20,462 bases of DNA from Actinomycetota bacterium. Lineage in GTDB: Bacteria; Actinomycetota; Thermoleophilia; Solirubrobacterales; Solirubrobacteraceae. The position numbers were made by a program, and so were the translations under genes. The notes under the pieces are model-generated. The model searched no databases, was not told where the DNA came from, and saw only the letters and a program-made list of their open reading frames with translations. Each line of letters starts with the position of its first letter. Within the stretch, counting starts at the first letter, position 1. Below, piece by piece: positions 1-7,150 of the stretch. Where the stretch lies: positions 1-20,462 of the forward strand of contig WLNV01000005.1 of NCBI GenBank assembly GCA_009699615.1, written 5' to 3'.

Positions 1-177
1 GACACGACGGAGTGGACTGAGACCGTCCACTCCGGTTGGAATTCGCTCGTTGATCTTGACGCCGATGCTGCGATCGCGGCGCTGCAAGTTGAACCGTCGG
101 GAGAACGCCCCGATTGTTACGGCGATGGCCACGCTGCCGGCGCTGTCGTTGCGGCGATCAGCTCGCTGGCGGGCTAG
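1..177 (+). CDS. UDP-N-acetylglucosamine 2-epimerase, C-terminal end (partial)
   Basis: The reading frame is open from base 1 and ends at TAG 175-177, giving the last 58 residues of a protein whose start lies outside the window. It contains TEWTETVHSGWN followed by RPDCYGDGHAAGAVVAAI. That pattern (T-E-W-x-E-T-V-x-x-G-W-N, then a Y-G-D-G-x-A motif close to the C terminus) is typical of the non-hydrolysing UDP-GlcNAc 2-epimerases WecB, MnaA and WbpI, which interconvert UDP-GlcNAc- and UDP-ManNAc-type sugars in the cytoplasm. The gene converges on a nucleotide-sugar dehydrogenase and their 3' ends overlap by 20 bases, which fits a shared surface-polysaccharide role. Whether the substrate is UDP-GlcNAc (WecB) or a diacetamido-uronic acid (WbpI) cannot be judged from this fragment. 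Confidence 0.85.
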   Translation, partial: DTTEWTETVHSGWNSLVDLDADAAIAALQVEPSGERPDCYGDGHAAGAVVAAISSLAG

Positions 178-1444
178 TAGCCGGGCGGCCGATTCGTTCG
201 ACCGCGATCCCTGCTGAGGCAAGGCTCGCTGCGTCGACGATGGCGCGGCCGTCGAGAACCACCCGGGCACCAGGCAGGTCGGCGGCGCCGAGCTGCGCGT
301 ACTCGGCGTGGTCGGCTTGGACGATCGCGGCGTCGATCGGCCCGCCGTCCCAAGCCGTCAGGCCGAGCGAAGCCAGCTCGTCGTCGCTGTAAAGAGGGTC
401 GCTGACGAGCGCGGTCGCGCCGAGCGCTTCGAGCGCGGCAGTTACGCCGAAGACGCCACTGAACGCCGTTTCCTTGACTCCGCCGCGGTAAGCGGCGCCC
501 AGCACCAGTACTCGGGCGCCCTGAAGCCCACCAAGCGCCTTCTCAAGCCTCTGGGCGGCGTATCTAGGCATCTCGTCGTTTACGGCCCGTGCGGCGCCTG
601 GAAGCGTCGCATCGGGGTCACCTTCGAGGTAGAAGCGGGGATAGACCGGGATGCAGTGGCCACCGACCGCGATTCCAGGGCTGTGAATGTGGCTGAAGGG
701 TTGACTGTTGGCCGCCTCAATCACGCGCTCGACGTCAATCCCTTCGCGGTCTGCGAAGCGTGCCAGCTCATTGGCGAAGGCGATGTTGATGTCACGGTAG
801 GTCGTTTCGGCGAGCTTGACCATCTCGGCCGCCTCGGCCGAACCCATCGGCCGCACTTCGGCTTCGAGGAACGATCTGTACAGCTCTACGCCGCGCGCCT
901 CACCGGCCGCGCTGAGGCCGCCAAGCAACTTCGGATATGCAGCGAGATCGGCGAAGATACGGCCGCTGAAAACTCGTTCGGGGCTGAAGACGGTGAAGAA
1001 GTCCTGCTCGGCGGTCAGCCCGCTGGCGGCTGACAGCGCGGGCGCAATCCTGTTGCGAGTAGTGCCGACCGGGAGCGTCGTCTCGATCGCGACCGTCGTG
1101 CCGGCCTTCAGTCCGGCGCCGATCGCGCCAATCGCGGCGTCGAGCGCAGTCCAATCAGGCTTCGCCTCTCCGTCAACGGCCAGCGGTGGCACGGTGACGA
1201 CGAGATCAGGGCCTTCAGCGACGGCGGCGGTTGTATCGAGCTGGGCGCGCAGCGCACCGCTGGCGATCACTTCGGCCAGCGCCTCGGCGAGGCCCTCTTC
1301 GCCTGGGAATGGCGGCTGCGCTTGGTTGACCAGCTCGACGAACTCAGGATTAATGTCGCAGCCGACGACGCTGTGGCCGTTGCGTGCGATCTGAACTGCC
1401 AGCGGCAACCCGATCTTGCCGAGCGCGACTACGACTGCCTGCAT
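158..1444 (-). CDS. UDP-N-acetyl-D-glucosamine/mannosamine 6-dehydrogenase (WecC/WbpA type)
   Basis: This 428-residue protein is the usual length for the UDP-glucose/UDP-ManNAc dehydrogenase family, which oxidises the C6 hydroxyl of a UDP-sugar to a uronic acid in two NAD+-dependent steps. It has an N-terminal Rossmann motif (VALGKIG, residues 6-12, with Ala in place of the first Gly), FSPERVFSG near 153-161, a central EMVKLAETTYRDINIAFANE segment with Lys210, and GGHCIPVYP with the catalytic Cys264. The GGHCIP signature favours the N-acetyl-hexosamine (WecC/WbpA) branch over UDP-glucose dehydrogenase. The ATG shares one base with the stop of the upstream oxidoreductase (TGATG), so translation is probably coupled. 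The 3' end overlaps the convergent epimerase. The family call is firm; the exact substrate is inferred from neighbours. Confidence 0.88.
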   Translation of the reverse strand: MQAVVVALGKIGLPLAVQIARNGHSVVGCDINPEFVELVNQAQPPFPGEEGLAEALAEVIASGALRAQLDTTAAVAEGPDLVVTVPPLAVDGEAKPDWTALDAAIGAIGAGLKAGTTVAIETTLPVGTTRNRIAPALSAASGLTAEQDFFTVFSPERVFSGRIFADLAAYPKLLGGLSAAGEARGVELYRSFLEAEVRPMGSAEAAEMVKLAETTYRDINIAFANELARFADREGIDVERVIEAANSQPFSHIHSPGIAVGGHCIPVYPRFYLEGDPDATLPGAARAVNDEMPRYAAQRLEKALGGLQGARVLVLGAAYRGGVKETAFSGVFGVTAALEALGATALVSDPLYSDDELASLGLTAWDGGPIDAAIVQADHAEYAQLGAADLPGARVVLDGRAIVDAASLASAGIAVERIGRPATSPPAS

Positions 1445-2445
1445 CAGGCGCCTGCGGCGTTGGGGGTGACCGTCATCCCGCTGGCCGCGCTCTCCAGTAC
1501 GGCCTCGGCGCTGACCAGGGTTTCGAGTCCTTCGGTTAGCGTCACAACCTGCGAGTCGCTGTCGCCTCCGAGCAGGTCAAGGAAGCGGTCGAGCTGCACG
1601 CGCAGCGGCTCGCGGCGCGCAAGCGCGTAGCGCGTAACGTCGCCTTCGCTGACGCCGCGCAGTGACTGCGTCGCGCCCCACTCGCTGCCGACGGCACCAT
1701 TCTCGTAGAAGGTCAGATCGGCGGTAAGCGTGTCGGCAACGAGCATGCCCCGCTCACCAAGGACCCGCGTTCTCCGCACCTTCGTCGGCGAGAGCCAATC
1801 GACGATCGAGTTGAAGCTGACGCCGCTCGTCAGTGCGCCGCTGATCAGCACCAAGTCCTCGTGCGGTCGGCCCATCCGGTTCTGTGTCTGCCCGGCGAGA
1901 GAAGCGATTGGTGAGCCGCCGAGCCAGCGAACAAGATCGAGGTCGTGCGTTGCGAGATCCTTCACGACACCGACGTCGCGAATGCGATCGGGGAACGGCC
2001 CGACACGCTCGGTGGCAATTAGGAACAGCTCGCCGAGCTGCCCGTCATTGACGCGCTGGCGCAGCTCGATCAGTGCCGGGTTGCAGCGCTCGACGTGACC
2101 GACTGCACCGTGCACGCCGGCAGCCTCGACGATCTCGATCAGCTCGCGTCCATCGGCGGCGCTGGCGGCGATCGGCTTTTCGACGAGTATTGACGCGCCG
2201 GCGGCTGTGACCTCGCGTACCGCGGCAACGTGTTCTTCGGTTGGGACGGCGACGATCGCGAAGTCGAGAGGCCCTGCGGCAATCAGCTCCGCAACCGACG
2301 AGAAGACCAACTCCGGGTTGGCTACGGCGCCATGAACGTCTCCAGCCGGATCGACGGCTCCGGCAAAGGTCACCTGCGGCGTGCTCTGCAGCAGCCTGGC
2401 GTGATGTCGACCGATCATTCCCAGCCCCAGAACGGCGCCGTGCAT
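1444..2445 (-). CDS. Gfo/Idh/MocA family oxidoreductase, probable UDP-sugar 3-dehydrogenase (WbpB/WlbA-like)
   Basis: This 333-residue protein starts at ATG 2445. The open frame continues up to 2583, but the Rossmann motif GLGMIGRHH begins only at residue 7 from this ATG, and the longer form would run into the divergent acetyltransferase gene, so the short start is preferred. An EKP motif (ILVEKPIA, Lys90) and ATHDLDLVRW (His167) are the usual cofactor and catalytic elements of Gfo/Idh/MocA dehydrogenases. GHVERCNPA near 116-124 is common in the members that act on UDP-N-acetyl sugars. It lies directly before the 6-dehydrogenase with a one-base stop/start overlap. Beside that enzyme, an epimerase and an acetyltransferase, the likely step is oxidation of a UDP-GlcNAcA-type sugar at C3, as WbpB does. 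No Shine-Dalgarno site is visible. Confidence 0.82.
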   Translation of the reverse strand: MHGAVLGLGMIGRHHARLLQSTPQVTFAGAVDPAGDVHGAVANPELVFSSVAELIAAGPLDFAIVAVPTEEHVAAVREVTAAGASILVEKPIAASAADGRELIEIVEAAGVHGAVGHVERCNPALIELRQRVNDGQLGELFLIATERVGPFPDRIRDVGVVKDLATHDLDLVRWLGGSPIASLAGQTQNRMGRPHEDLVLISGALTSGVSFNSIVDWLSPTKVRRTRVLGERGMLVADTLTADLTFYENGAVGSEWGATQSLRGVSEGDVTRYALARREPLRVQLDRFLDLLGGDSDSQVVTLTEGLETLVSAEAVLESAASGMTVTPNAAGA

Positions 2446-2480
2446 GGTCGGTTTGTTGTTGGCGTCACCCACGACGGCAA

Positions 2481-2487
2481 TAGGGTA
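2481..2487. promoter_or_regulatory. Symmetric -10 box TAGGGTA in a divergent intergenic region
   Basis: TAGGGT at 2481-2486 lies seven bases before the ATG of the plus-strand acetyltransferase, the spacing expected for a leaderless mRNA. Read on the other strand, bases 2487-2482 give TACCCT, which would start the oxidoreductase message near 2475 with a leader of about 29 bases. One TANNNTA box could therefore serve both genes. No good -35 hexamer was found on either side. This is inferred from sequence pattern only. Confidence 0.45.
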
Positions 2488-2493
2488 TCTGCC

Positions 2494-3153
2494 ATGGACG
2501 ATCGCTCTGCAAGCCTGCCACTCGTCGCAAACTCGGCCTCTGTCGCCGATGACGTCGTATTTGGCGCCAACGTTGTCGTCCACGACGACGTTGTGATCGG
2601 TTCCGGCGTAGTGATTCAGGACAACGTCGTGCTCGGAAAGCTGCCGCTCTTGAGCGCCAGCTCGGCAACCCAGGGCGAGGCCCCTAGCGCGCTGACGATT
2701 GCCGCCGGTGCGCGGATCTGCTCAGGCGCGATCATCTTCGCCGGCTCAACGATTGGCGCGGGCACGATAATCGGTGATCAGGCCTATATCCGCGAGCGAG
2801 CCGTTATCGGCGAGCAGAGTGTGATCGGCCGCGCCAGCGGCGTTGACCCGGACGTAGTAATCGGCGACCGCGTTTCGATCCAGAGCTCGGTCTACATCAC
2901 GGCAGGCACCGTGGTTGAAGATGATGTCTTCATCGGCCCAGGTGCGATCACGACGAACGATCGTCTTACGGGCCCTCTTGACGGTCAGCTCGATGGCCCG
3001 ACGCTCTGTCGCGGCTGCCGGATTGGCGCAGGCGCGATTCTGCTGCCGGGCGTGCGGATCGGCGAGACGGCACTTGTGGCTGCCGGCGCGCTCGTCAGCT
3101 CCGACGTTGCCGACGGTGCGCTCGTCGTTGGCGTTCCGGCCCGCGAACGCTAG
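2494..3153 (+). CDS. Left-handed beta-helix (hexapeptide-repeat) N-acetyltransferase, WbpD/WxcM-N-like
   Basis: This 219-residue protein is built from hexapeptide repeats of the [IV]-G-x-x-x-x type (for example VIGSGVVI, VIGEQSVIGR, VVIGDRVSI, DVFIGPGAITTND, RIGAGAILLPGVRIG), which fold as a left-handed beta-helix in acyltransferases. The stretch VFIGPGAITTND resembles the WxcM-N/WbpD subgroup, which transfers acetyl from acetyl-CoA to the 3-amino group of a UDP-sugar uronic acid. The frame is open well upstream (from 2230), but that part lies antisense to the oxidoreductase and is not repeat-like. ATG 2494 directly precedes the first repeats and is preceded by TAGGGT seven bases away and by no Shine-Dalgarno. 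The stop codon overlaps that of purA in one CTAG. The family is firm; the sugar is inferred from neighbours. Confidence 0.83.
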   Translation: MDDRSASLPLVANSASVADDVVFGANVVVHDDVVIGSGVVIQDNVVLGKLPLLSASSATQGEAPSALTIAAGARICSGAIIFAGSTIGAGTIIGDQAYIRERAVIGEQSVIGRASGVDPDVVIGDRVSIQSSVYITAGTVVEDDVFIGPGAITTNDRLTGPLDGQLDGPTLCRGCRIGAGAILLPGVRIGETALVAAGALVSSDVADGALVVGVPARER

Positions 3154-4457
3154 GCGGCAGGCGGGCCGTAGTCGCCGCGCCAGATGATCTGGTCGTGGCC
3201 GGGGCCAACGCCGACCATGATTACCGGCACGCCGACGAACTCTTCGATGAAGTTGAGGTAGTTGGTAACTGCCTGCGGCAGCTCGGCTTCGCTGCGAACC
3301 TTGCTTATGTCCTCGCTCCAGCCCGGCATCTCGTCGTACTTTGCGCCGACGTGGTGGAGAACGGACTGGTGGTAGGGGAAGCTCGTGAACTCGGCCCCGT
3401 CGCTCTCGTCGTCGCCGACGTAAGCGGTGCAGAGTGGCAGCGTCTCGAAACCGCTGAGTACATCGAGCTTGGTGATCGCCAGCGCCGTAAGTCCGTTGAT
3501 CCTTGCCGCGTAGCGCAGCGCAACGAGATCGATCCAGCCGGTCCGGCGCGGTCGGCCGGTCGTGGTTCCAAACTCGCCCCCGGCGGTTCGGATCCGTTCG
3601 CCAACCTCGTCATCGAGTTCGGTTGGGAAAGGCCCCGATCCAACGCGCGTGGCGTAGGCCTTGGCGATTCCCCAAACCTCGTCGATGTCCTTCGGTCCAA
3701 CTCCGGCGCCGGTGCAGGCCGCGCCGGCGATCGGGTTTGAGGAGGTGACGAACGGGTAGGTGCCGTGGTCGATATCGAGCAGTGCGCCCTGCGCTCCTTC
3801 GAAGATCACGAGCCGATCGGCCTCGAGCGCCTCGTGGATCAGCGTCGTCGTGTCGGCGATGAACTGCTCGAGCCGCTTGCCGTAAAGCAGGTACTGCTCG
3901 GTGATCGTCTGCAGGTCGAGCGCCGGGTCGCGCTCGAACTCCCTCAGCTGCAGCCGCTTTGGCTCCAGCGCAGCCATGATCTTCTGCTTGAGGATCTTCT
4001 CGTCAAGCATGTCCTGAACGCGAATACCGAGCCGCAGTGCCTTGTCGGCGTAACACGGGCCGATGCCGCGCCGCGTAGTTCCGATCTCAAGCTTGCCGAG
4101 CCGCGCCTCGCCGGCCTTATCAAGCATCAGGTGGTAGGGCATGATCAGGTGTGCGTTGGCGCTGAGGCGGAAGTTGCTTACGTCAACGCCACGTTCGCGC
4201 AGCCCGTCGAGCTCCCCGGTCAGTACACCCGGGTCGACGACAACGCCGTTGCCGATCACGCAGAGTGTGTCGGGGTAGAGGATCCCCGATGGGATCAGGT
4301 GGAACTTCCAGACGTCGTCGCCGTGGACAATTGTGTGGCCGGCATTGTTGCCGCCCTGGAAGCGGGCAACGATCTGCGCACGCTCCGCCAGAAGATCGAC
4401 GATCTTCCCTTTTCCTTCATCGCCCCACTGGGCGCCGACTACAACGATCCCTGGCAT
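3150..4457 (-). CDS. purA: Adenylosuccinate synthetase
   Basis: PurA joins IMP and aspartate using GTP to make adenylosuccinate, the first committed step from IMP to AMP, in the cytoplasm. The 435-residue product matches the usual length (E. coli 432). The N-terminal loop QWGDEGKGK carries Asp13 and Lys16, and NNAGHTIV carries His41, at the same positions as in the E. coli enzyme. GTTRRGIGPCYADK, FEGAQGALLDIDHGTYPFV, GRPRRTGWIDLVALRYA and the C-terminal VGPGHDQIIW are all family signatures. It follows the helicase-loader gene by 22 bases and ends the rpsF-to-purA block. TAGACT nine bases before its ATG suggests an extra promoter of its own. No Shine-Dalgarno is visible. Confidence 0.98.
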   Translation of the reverse strand: MPGIVVVGAQWGDEGKGKIVDLLAERAQIVARFQGGNNAGHTIVHGDDVWKFHLIPSGILYPDTLCVIGNGVVVDPGVLTGELDGLRERGVDVSNFRLSANAHLIMPYHLMLDKAGEARLGKLEIGTTRRGIGPCYADKALRLGIRVQDMLDEKILKQKIMAALEPKRLQLREFERDPALDLQTITEQYLLYGKRLEQFIADTTTLIHEALEADRLVIFEGAQGALLDIDHGTYPFVTSSNPIAGAACTGAGVGPKDIDEVWGIAKAYATRVGSGPFPTELDDEVGERIRTAGGEFGTTTGRPRRTGWIDLVALRYAARINGLTALAITKLDVLSGFETLPLCTAYVGDDESDGAEFTSFPYHQSVLHHVGAKYDEMPGWSEDISKVRSEAELPQAVTNYLNFIEEFVGVPVIMVGVGPGHDQIIWRGDYGPPAA

Positions 4458-4466
4458 CAGCGAAGG

Positions 4467-4472
4467 AGTCTA
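4467..4472 (-). promoter_or_regulatory. Candidate -10 box (TAGACT) for purA
   Basis: On the minus strand TAGACT is followed by nine bases and then the purA ATG. It lies within the 22-base spacer after the dnaC-like stop. Initiation seven bases downstream would leave a leader of about two bases. No -35 was assigned. Confidence 0.35.
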
Positions 4473-4479
4473 CGAGGCG

Positions 4480-5211
4480 CTAGGCCAGACGTAGGTCTGG
4501 CGTCGGTGGCTGGTCCTTATCGCGCATGTCAACGGCCTCGAATCGGCGCTGGTCTTCGCCGAACAGCGGGCAGAGTTCGCACATCTCTTCAAGCCTCGAA
4601 ACAGTCCGCTCGCCGATCTGCAAGGCAAGCTCGTCGCGCTCGAGATTGGTTGTGACGATGATCGAGCGCTGCGCCTCGTAGCGAGCGTTGACGATCGAGT
4701 AGAGCTGCTCCAGCACCCAAGCGCTGGTCTTCTCTGCTCCAAGGTCGTCGATCTGCAGCAGGTCGATCTCGGCCAGGCGGTCAAGCAGGTCGACGTAGCC
4801 GCCTTCGGCATCGTCTTCGAAGGTGCTGCGGATCTCTGCCAGCAGCCGCGGCAGCGAGTAGATCGCCACCCCACGGCGTGCGTCGATTGCGGTCTGCGAG
4901 ACGAGCATCGCGAGCGTCGTCTTGCCTGTGCCGACGCCACCGAAGAACCAGAGGCCACGGCCTTCAGCGAGGCGCTCGTCGAGGTGGCGGACGTAGGTCC
5001 GTACAAGGTCGACCTGCGCCGAGGGCATTGAGCTGACCGGCGGCCGGTCGAACGATGCTCCGCGATAGCGGCGCGGAATCACTGCTGAGAGCGAGCGAGA
5101 GCGCCGTGTGGCAAGAAGCTGTTCGCGGCAGTGGCACGCGACGACAGCGTTTCCGTCCGGCGCATCGAGCCAACCGGAATCCTCGCAGTCCTTGCAGGCG
5201 TAGCCGCTCAC
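4480..5211 (-). CDS. DnaC/DnaI-type helicase-loader AAA+ ATPase
   Basis: This 243-residue protein has an N-terminal Cys cluster (Cys6, Cys9, Cys26, Cys28), likely zinc-binding, as in DnaI and related loaders. An AAA+ core follows with Walker A GGVGTGKT (91-98), Walker B LLQIDDLGAE (Asp155-Asp156), a sensor-1 Asn in VTTNL (Asn189) and a conserved Arg in TVSRLEEMC. Such proteins open or load the DnaB ring at replication origins and restart sites. It starts with GTG at 5211, and this GTG overlaps the dnaB stop in GTGA, so the two are translationally coupled and probably partners. An IstB-type transposon helper has a similar ATPase core, but no transposase is nearby and the dnaB coupling argues against that. 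Confidence 0.85.
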   Translation of the reverse strand: MSGYACKDCEDSGWLDAPDGNAVVACHCREQLLATRRSRSLSAVIPRRYRGASFDRPPVSSMPSAQVDLVRTYVRHLDERLAEGRGLWFFGGVGTGKTTLAMLVSQTAIDARRGVAIYSLPRLLAEIRSTFEDDAEGGYVDLLDRLAEIDLLQIDDLGAEKTSAWVLEQLYSIVNARYEAQRSIIVTTNLERDELALQIGERTVSRLEEMCELCPLFGEDQRRFEAVDMRDKDQPPTPDLRLA

Positions 5212-6599
5212 GCCGCGTCCACCGCAATGTTGCGGAATCGTGGGTACTCGTGCTGGAAGGTCAAGCGAACGTTGCCGAGGGCGCCGTTGCGGTGCTTGCC
5301 GATGATGATTTCGCTGACGCCAGGGTCTTCCGACGCTTCGTGGTTGTAGTACTCGTCGCGGTAGATGAACATCACGAGGTCGGCGTCCTGCTCGATCTGG
5401 CCTGATTCACGCAGGTCCGAGAGCATCGGCCGTTTGTCTGGTCGCGACTCGACTCCACGCGATAGCTGTGAGAGCGCAACGACGGGGACTTTGAGTTCGC
5501 GGGCAAGAATCTTCAGTCCACGGCTCATCTCGCCGACCTGCTGGACGCGGTTGTCGTAGCGGCCGTCGGCTCGCATCAGCTGCAGGTAGTCGATGATGAT
5601 CAGCCCAAGGCCGCCCTCGTCGCGCAGACTCTGGTGGAGGCGCCGCGCCTTGGCACGGATGTCGAGCAGGCCGATGTCGGAGGAATCATCGACGTAGAGC
5701 TTTGAGCGCTCGTACTCGCCGGCGACCTTCAGCACGCGCTGCCACTTCTCGTCGCGGACGCGGCCCTTGCGCAGATCGTCGCCCTTGATCGTCGCCTGTG
5801 AGGCGATGAAGCGCTGTGCCAGCTCGCCCTCCGACATCTCGAGCGAGAAGAGTGCGACCGGGCGTGGGTTCTTCTTGTCGAGTGCGACGTTCTCAGCGAT
5901 GTTCGTCACCAGCGCCGACTTACCCATCGATGGTCGCGCGGCGATGATGATCAGGTTCCCGGGTTGGAATCCGCCGGTGATCTGGTCGAGGTCGGCGAAG
6001 CCGGAAGGGATGCCGGTGATCGACTCGCCGCGCTTCGCAAGGTCGTCCCAGCGCTGCAGCTCCTGGTGGAGAACGTCGCCGACGGCGCGGAAGTCCTGGC
6101 CGCCATCACCCATCCGAATCTCAAGAATCGACCGTTCGGCCTCGTCGACGATCTGCTGAGGGTCGCCATCGCGCGTGTAGACGCTCGATTGGATCCGATA
6201 CGAGGTGTCGAGCAGCCGCCGCAGGTGGGCGGTCTCCCGGACGATCTCGGCGTAACGGCGCAGGTTGCCAACGGCCGGCACGGCCGTCACGAGCGACTGG
6301 ATCGCCTCCTCGCCACCGGCCTCCTCTAGCTTGCCGACCGACTTGAGCTCTTCGGTAACGCTGAGAACGTCAATCTCGCTGCCGCGATCGAAGAGCCCCA
6401 GCAGCGCCTCGAAGATCACGCGGTGGCGGGCTCGGTAGAAGTCAGCCGCAGTTATCTCCTCTTCGACGACGTAGGCGTAGTGAGCCTTCTCGGAGAGGAT
6501 GATCGCGCCAAGGATCGCCTGCTCGGATTCGATCGAGTGGGGAGGTAGCGTGGCCTGCGGATCGGTCGGCGATCCGGGCGGCTGAGCGGTCATTGCCAT
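5208..6599 (-). CDS. dnaB: Replicative DNA helicase DnaB
   Basis: DnaB is the hexameric 5'-3' helicase that unwinds DNA at the replication fork. The 463-residue product has the normal two-domain size: an N-terminal domain starting PPHSIESEQAILGAIIL, and a RecA-like motor with Walker A ARPSMGKSA (Lys227), Walker B LGLIIIDYLQL (Asp337), VVALSQLSRGVE, SDLRESGQIEQDADLV and the C-terminal KHRNG loop (435-439). There is no intein. ATG 6599 is used here; a second ATG lies two codons on at 6593 and cannot be excluded. The gene follows rplI after 97 bases and is fused by overlap to the loader gene downstream. TAGCTT sits nine bases before the first ATG, and no Shine-Dalgarno is seen. Confidence 0.98.
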   Translation of the reverse strand: MAMTAQPPGSPTDPQATLPPHSIESEQAILGAIILSEKAHYAYVVEEEITAADFYRARHRVIFEALLGLFDRGSEIDVLSVTEELKSVGKLEEAGGEEAIQSLVTAVPAVGNLRRYAEIVRETAHLRRLLDTSYRIQSSVYTRDGDPQQIVDEAERSILEIRMGDGGQDFRAVGDVLHQELQRWDDLAKRGESITGIPSGFADLDQITGGFQPGNLIIIAARPSMGKSALVTNIAENVALDKKNPRPVALFSLEMSEGELAQRFIASQATIKGDDLRKGRVRDEKWQRVLKVAGEYERSKLYVDDSSDIGLLDIRAKARRLHQSLRDEGGLGLIIIDYLQLMRADGRYDNRVQQVGEMSRGLKILARELKVPVVALSQLSRGVESRPDKRPMLSDLRESGQIEQDADLVMFIYRDEYYNHEASEDPGVSEIIIGKHRNGALGNVRLTFQHEYPRFRNIAVDAA

Positions 6600-6608
6600 T
6601 ACCGATCG

Positions 6609-6614
6609 AAGCTA
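6609..6614 (-). promoter_or_regulatory. Candidate -10 box (TAGCTT) for dnaB
   Basis: Minus-strand TAGCTT lies nine bases before the first dnaB ATG and 15 before the second. This would give a nearly leaderless mRNA from the rplI-dnaB spacer. No clear -35 was found. Confidence 0.35.
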
Positions 6615-6644
6615 CCAACGTGATCGGGTGTCGTGCACAAGCTA

Positions 6645-6663
6645 TTGCCGCAAATGGCGGCAA
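6645..6663. repeat. Inverted repeat in the rplI-dnaB spacer
   Basis: TTGCCGC (6645-6651) and GCGGCAA (6657-6663) form a perfect 7-bp stem with the 5-base loop AAATG. It sits 37 bases after the rplI stop in the direction of transcription. On the minus strand the stem is followed by TAGCTTG rather than a T run, so it is not a canonical intrinsic terminator. It may partially end or stabilise the rpsF-rplI message before dnaB. Confidence 0.45.
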
Positions 6664-6700
6664 GTTGTTTCAACCGTGTAGCGGACTAGGTGCCCCGCTA

Positions 6701-7150
6701 TTACTGCGCGGCGACGATCACTGTGACCGTTGCCCTGATCCCGATCGCGAGATCGATCTCAATGCTGTGCGAGCCGGTCTCTTTGATCGGTGCCTCTAGG
6801 CGGATCTTGCGCTTGTCGATCTCGACTGCGCGCGCTTCAAGGACTGCGTCGGCGATATCTTGCGGAGTGACAGAGCCGAAGAGGCGGCCGTCTTCTCCAG
6901 CCGATGCCGTGATCGTCAGCGTCGTGGAGCTGAGCAGGTCGGCAAGCGCCTGTGAATCGTCGGCGGCCTGGGCGCGCTCCGCGGCAGCGGCTTCATAGGC
7001 GATCTCGGCGGCAGCGATCGATGACGCTGTTGCGACCTGCGCCAGCTTGCGCGGCAGCAGGTAGTTACGCAGGTAGCCCTTCGAAACGACAACCAGCGAG
7101 CCCTTGTGGCCGAGATTGTCGACGTCTTTGAGCAGGATTGCCTCAGGCAT
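6701..7150 (-). CDS. rplI: 50S ribosomal protein bL9
   Basis: This 149-residue protein matches the size of bL9, which binds 23S rRNA at the base of the L1 stalk and extends from the ribosome. The N-terminal signature is intact: MPEAILLKDVDNLGHKGSLV followed by VSKGYLRNYLLPRKLA. A long Ala/Glu-rich connecting helix (about residues 44-70) leads to the C-terminal domain with GRLFGSVT, as usual for the family. The ATG overlaps the rpsR stop by one base (TAATG), so translation is probably coupled to S18. No oddities were seen. Confidence 0.97.
   Translation of the reverse strand: MPEAILLKDVDNLGHKGSLVVVSKGYLRNYLLPRKLAQVATASSIAAAEIAYEAAAAERAQAADDSQALADLLSSTTLTITASAGEDGRLFGSVTPQDIADAVLEARAVEIDKRKIRLEAPIKETGSHSIEIDLAIGIRATVTVIVAAQ

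Noticed and set aside
1..1440. High frequency of GATC (about 14 in the first 1,440 bases)
   Set aside because: Most cases arise from Ile ATC and Asp GAT codons in GC-rich genes and from CGATCG contexts on both strands. No clustering at a particular site was seen.
2230..2493. N-terminal extension of the acetyltransferase frame
   Set aside because: The added residues are antisense to the oxidoreductase and lack the hexapeptide pattern. ATG 2494 has a well-placed TAGGGT box.
4480..5211. IstB transposition helper, implying an IS21-like element
   Set aside because: There is no transposase or terminal repeat. The gene overlaps dnaB and has the N-terminal Cys cluster of DnaI-type loaders.
6645..6663. 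Intrinsic terminator after rplI
   Set aside because: The hairpin is real, but the minus strand has no T run after it, so it was kept as an inverted repeat only.
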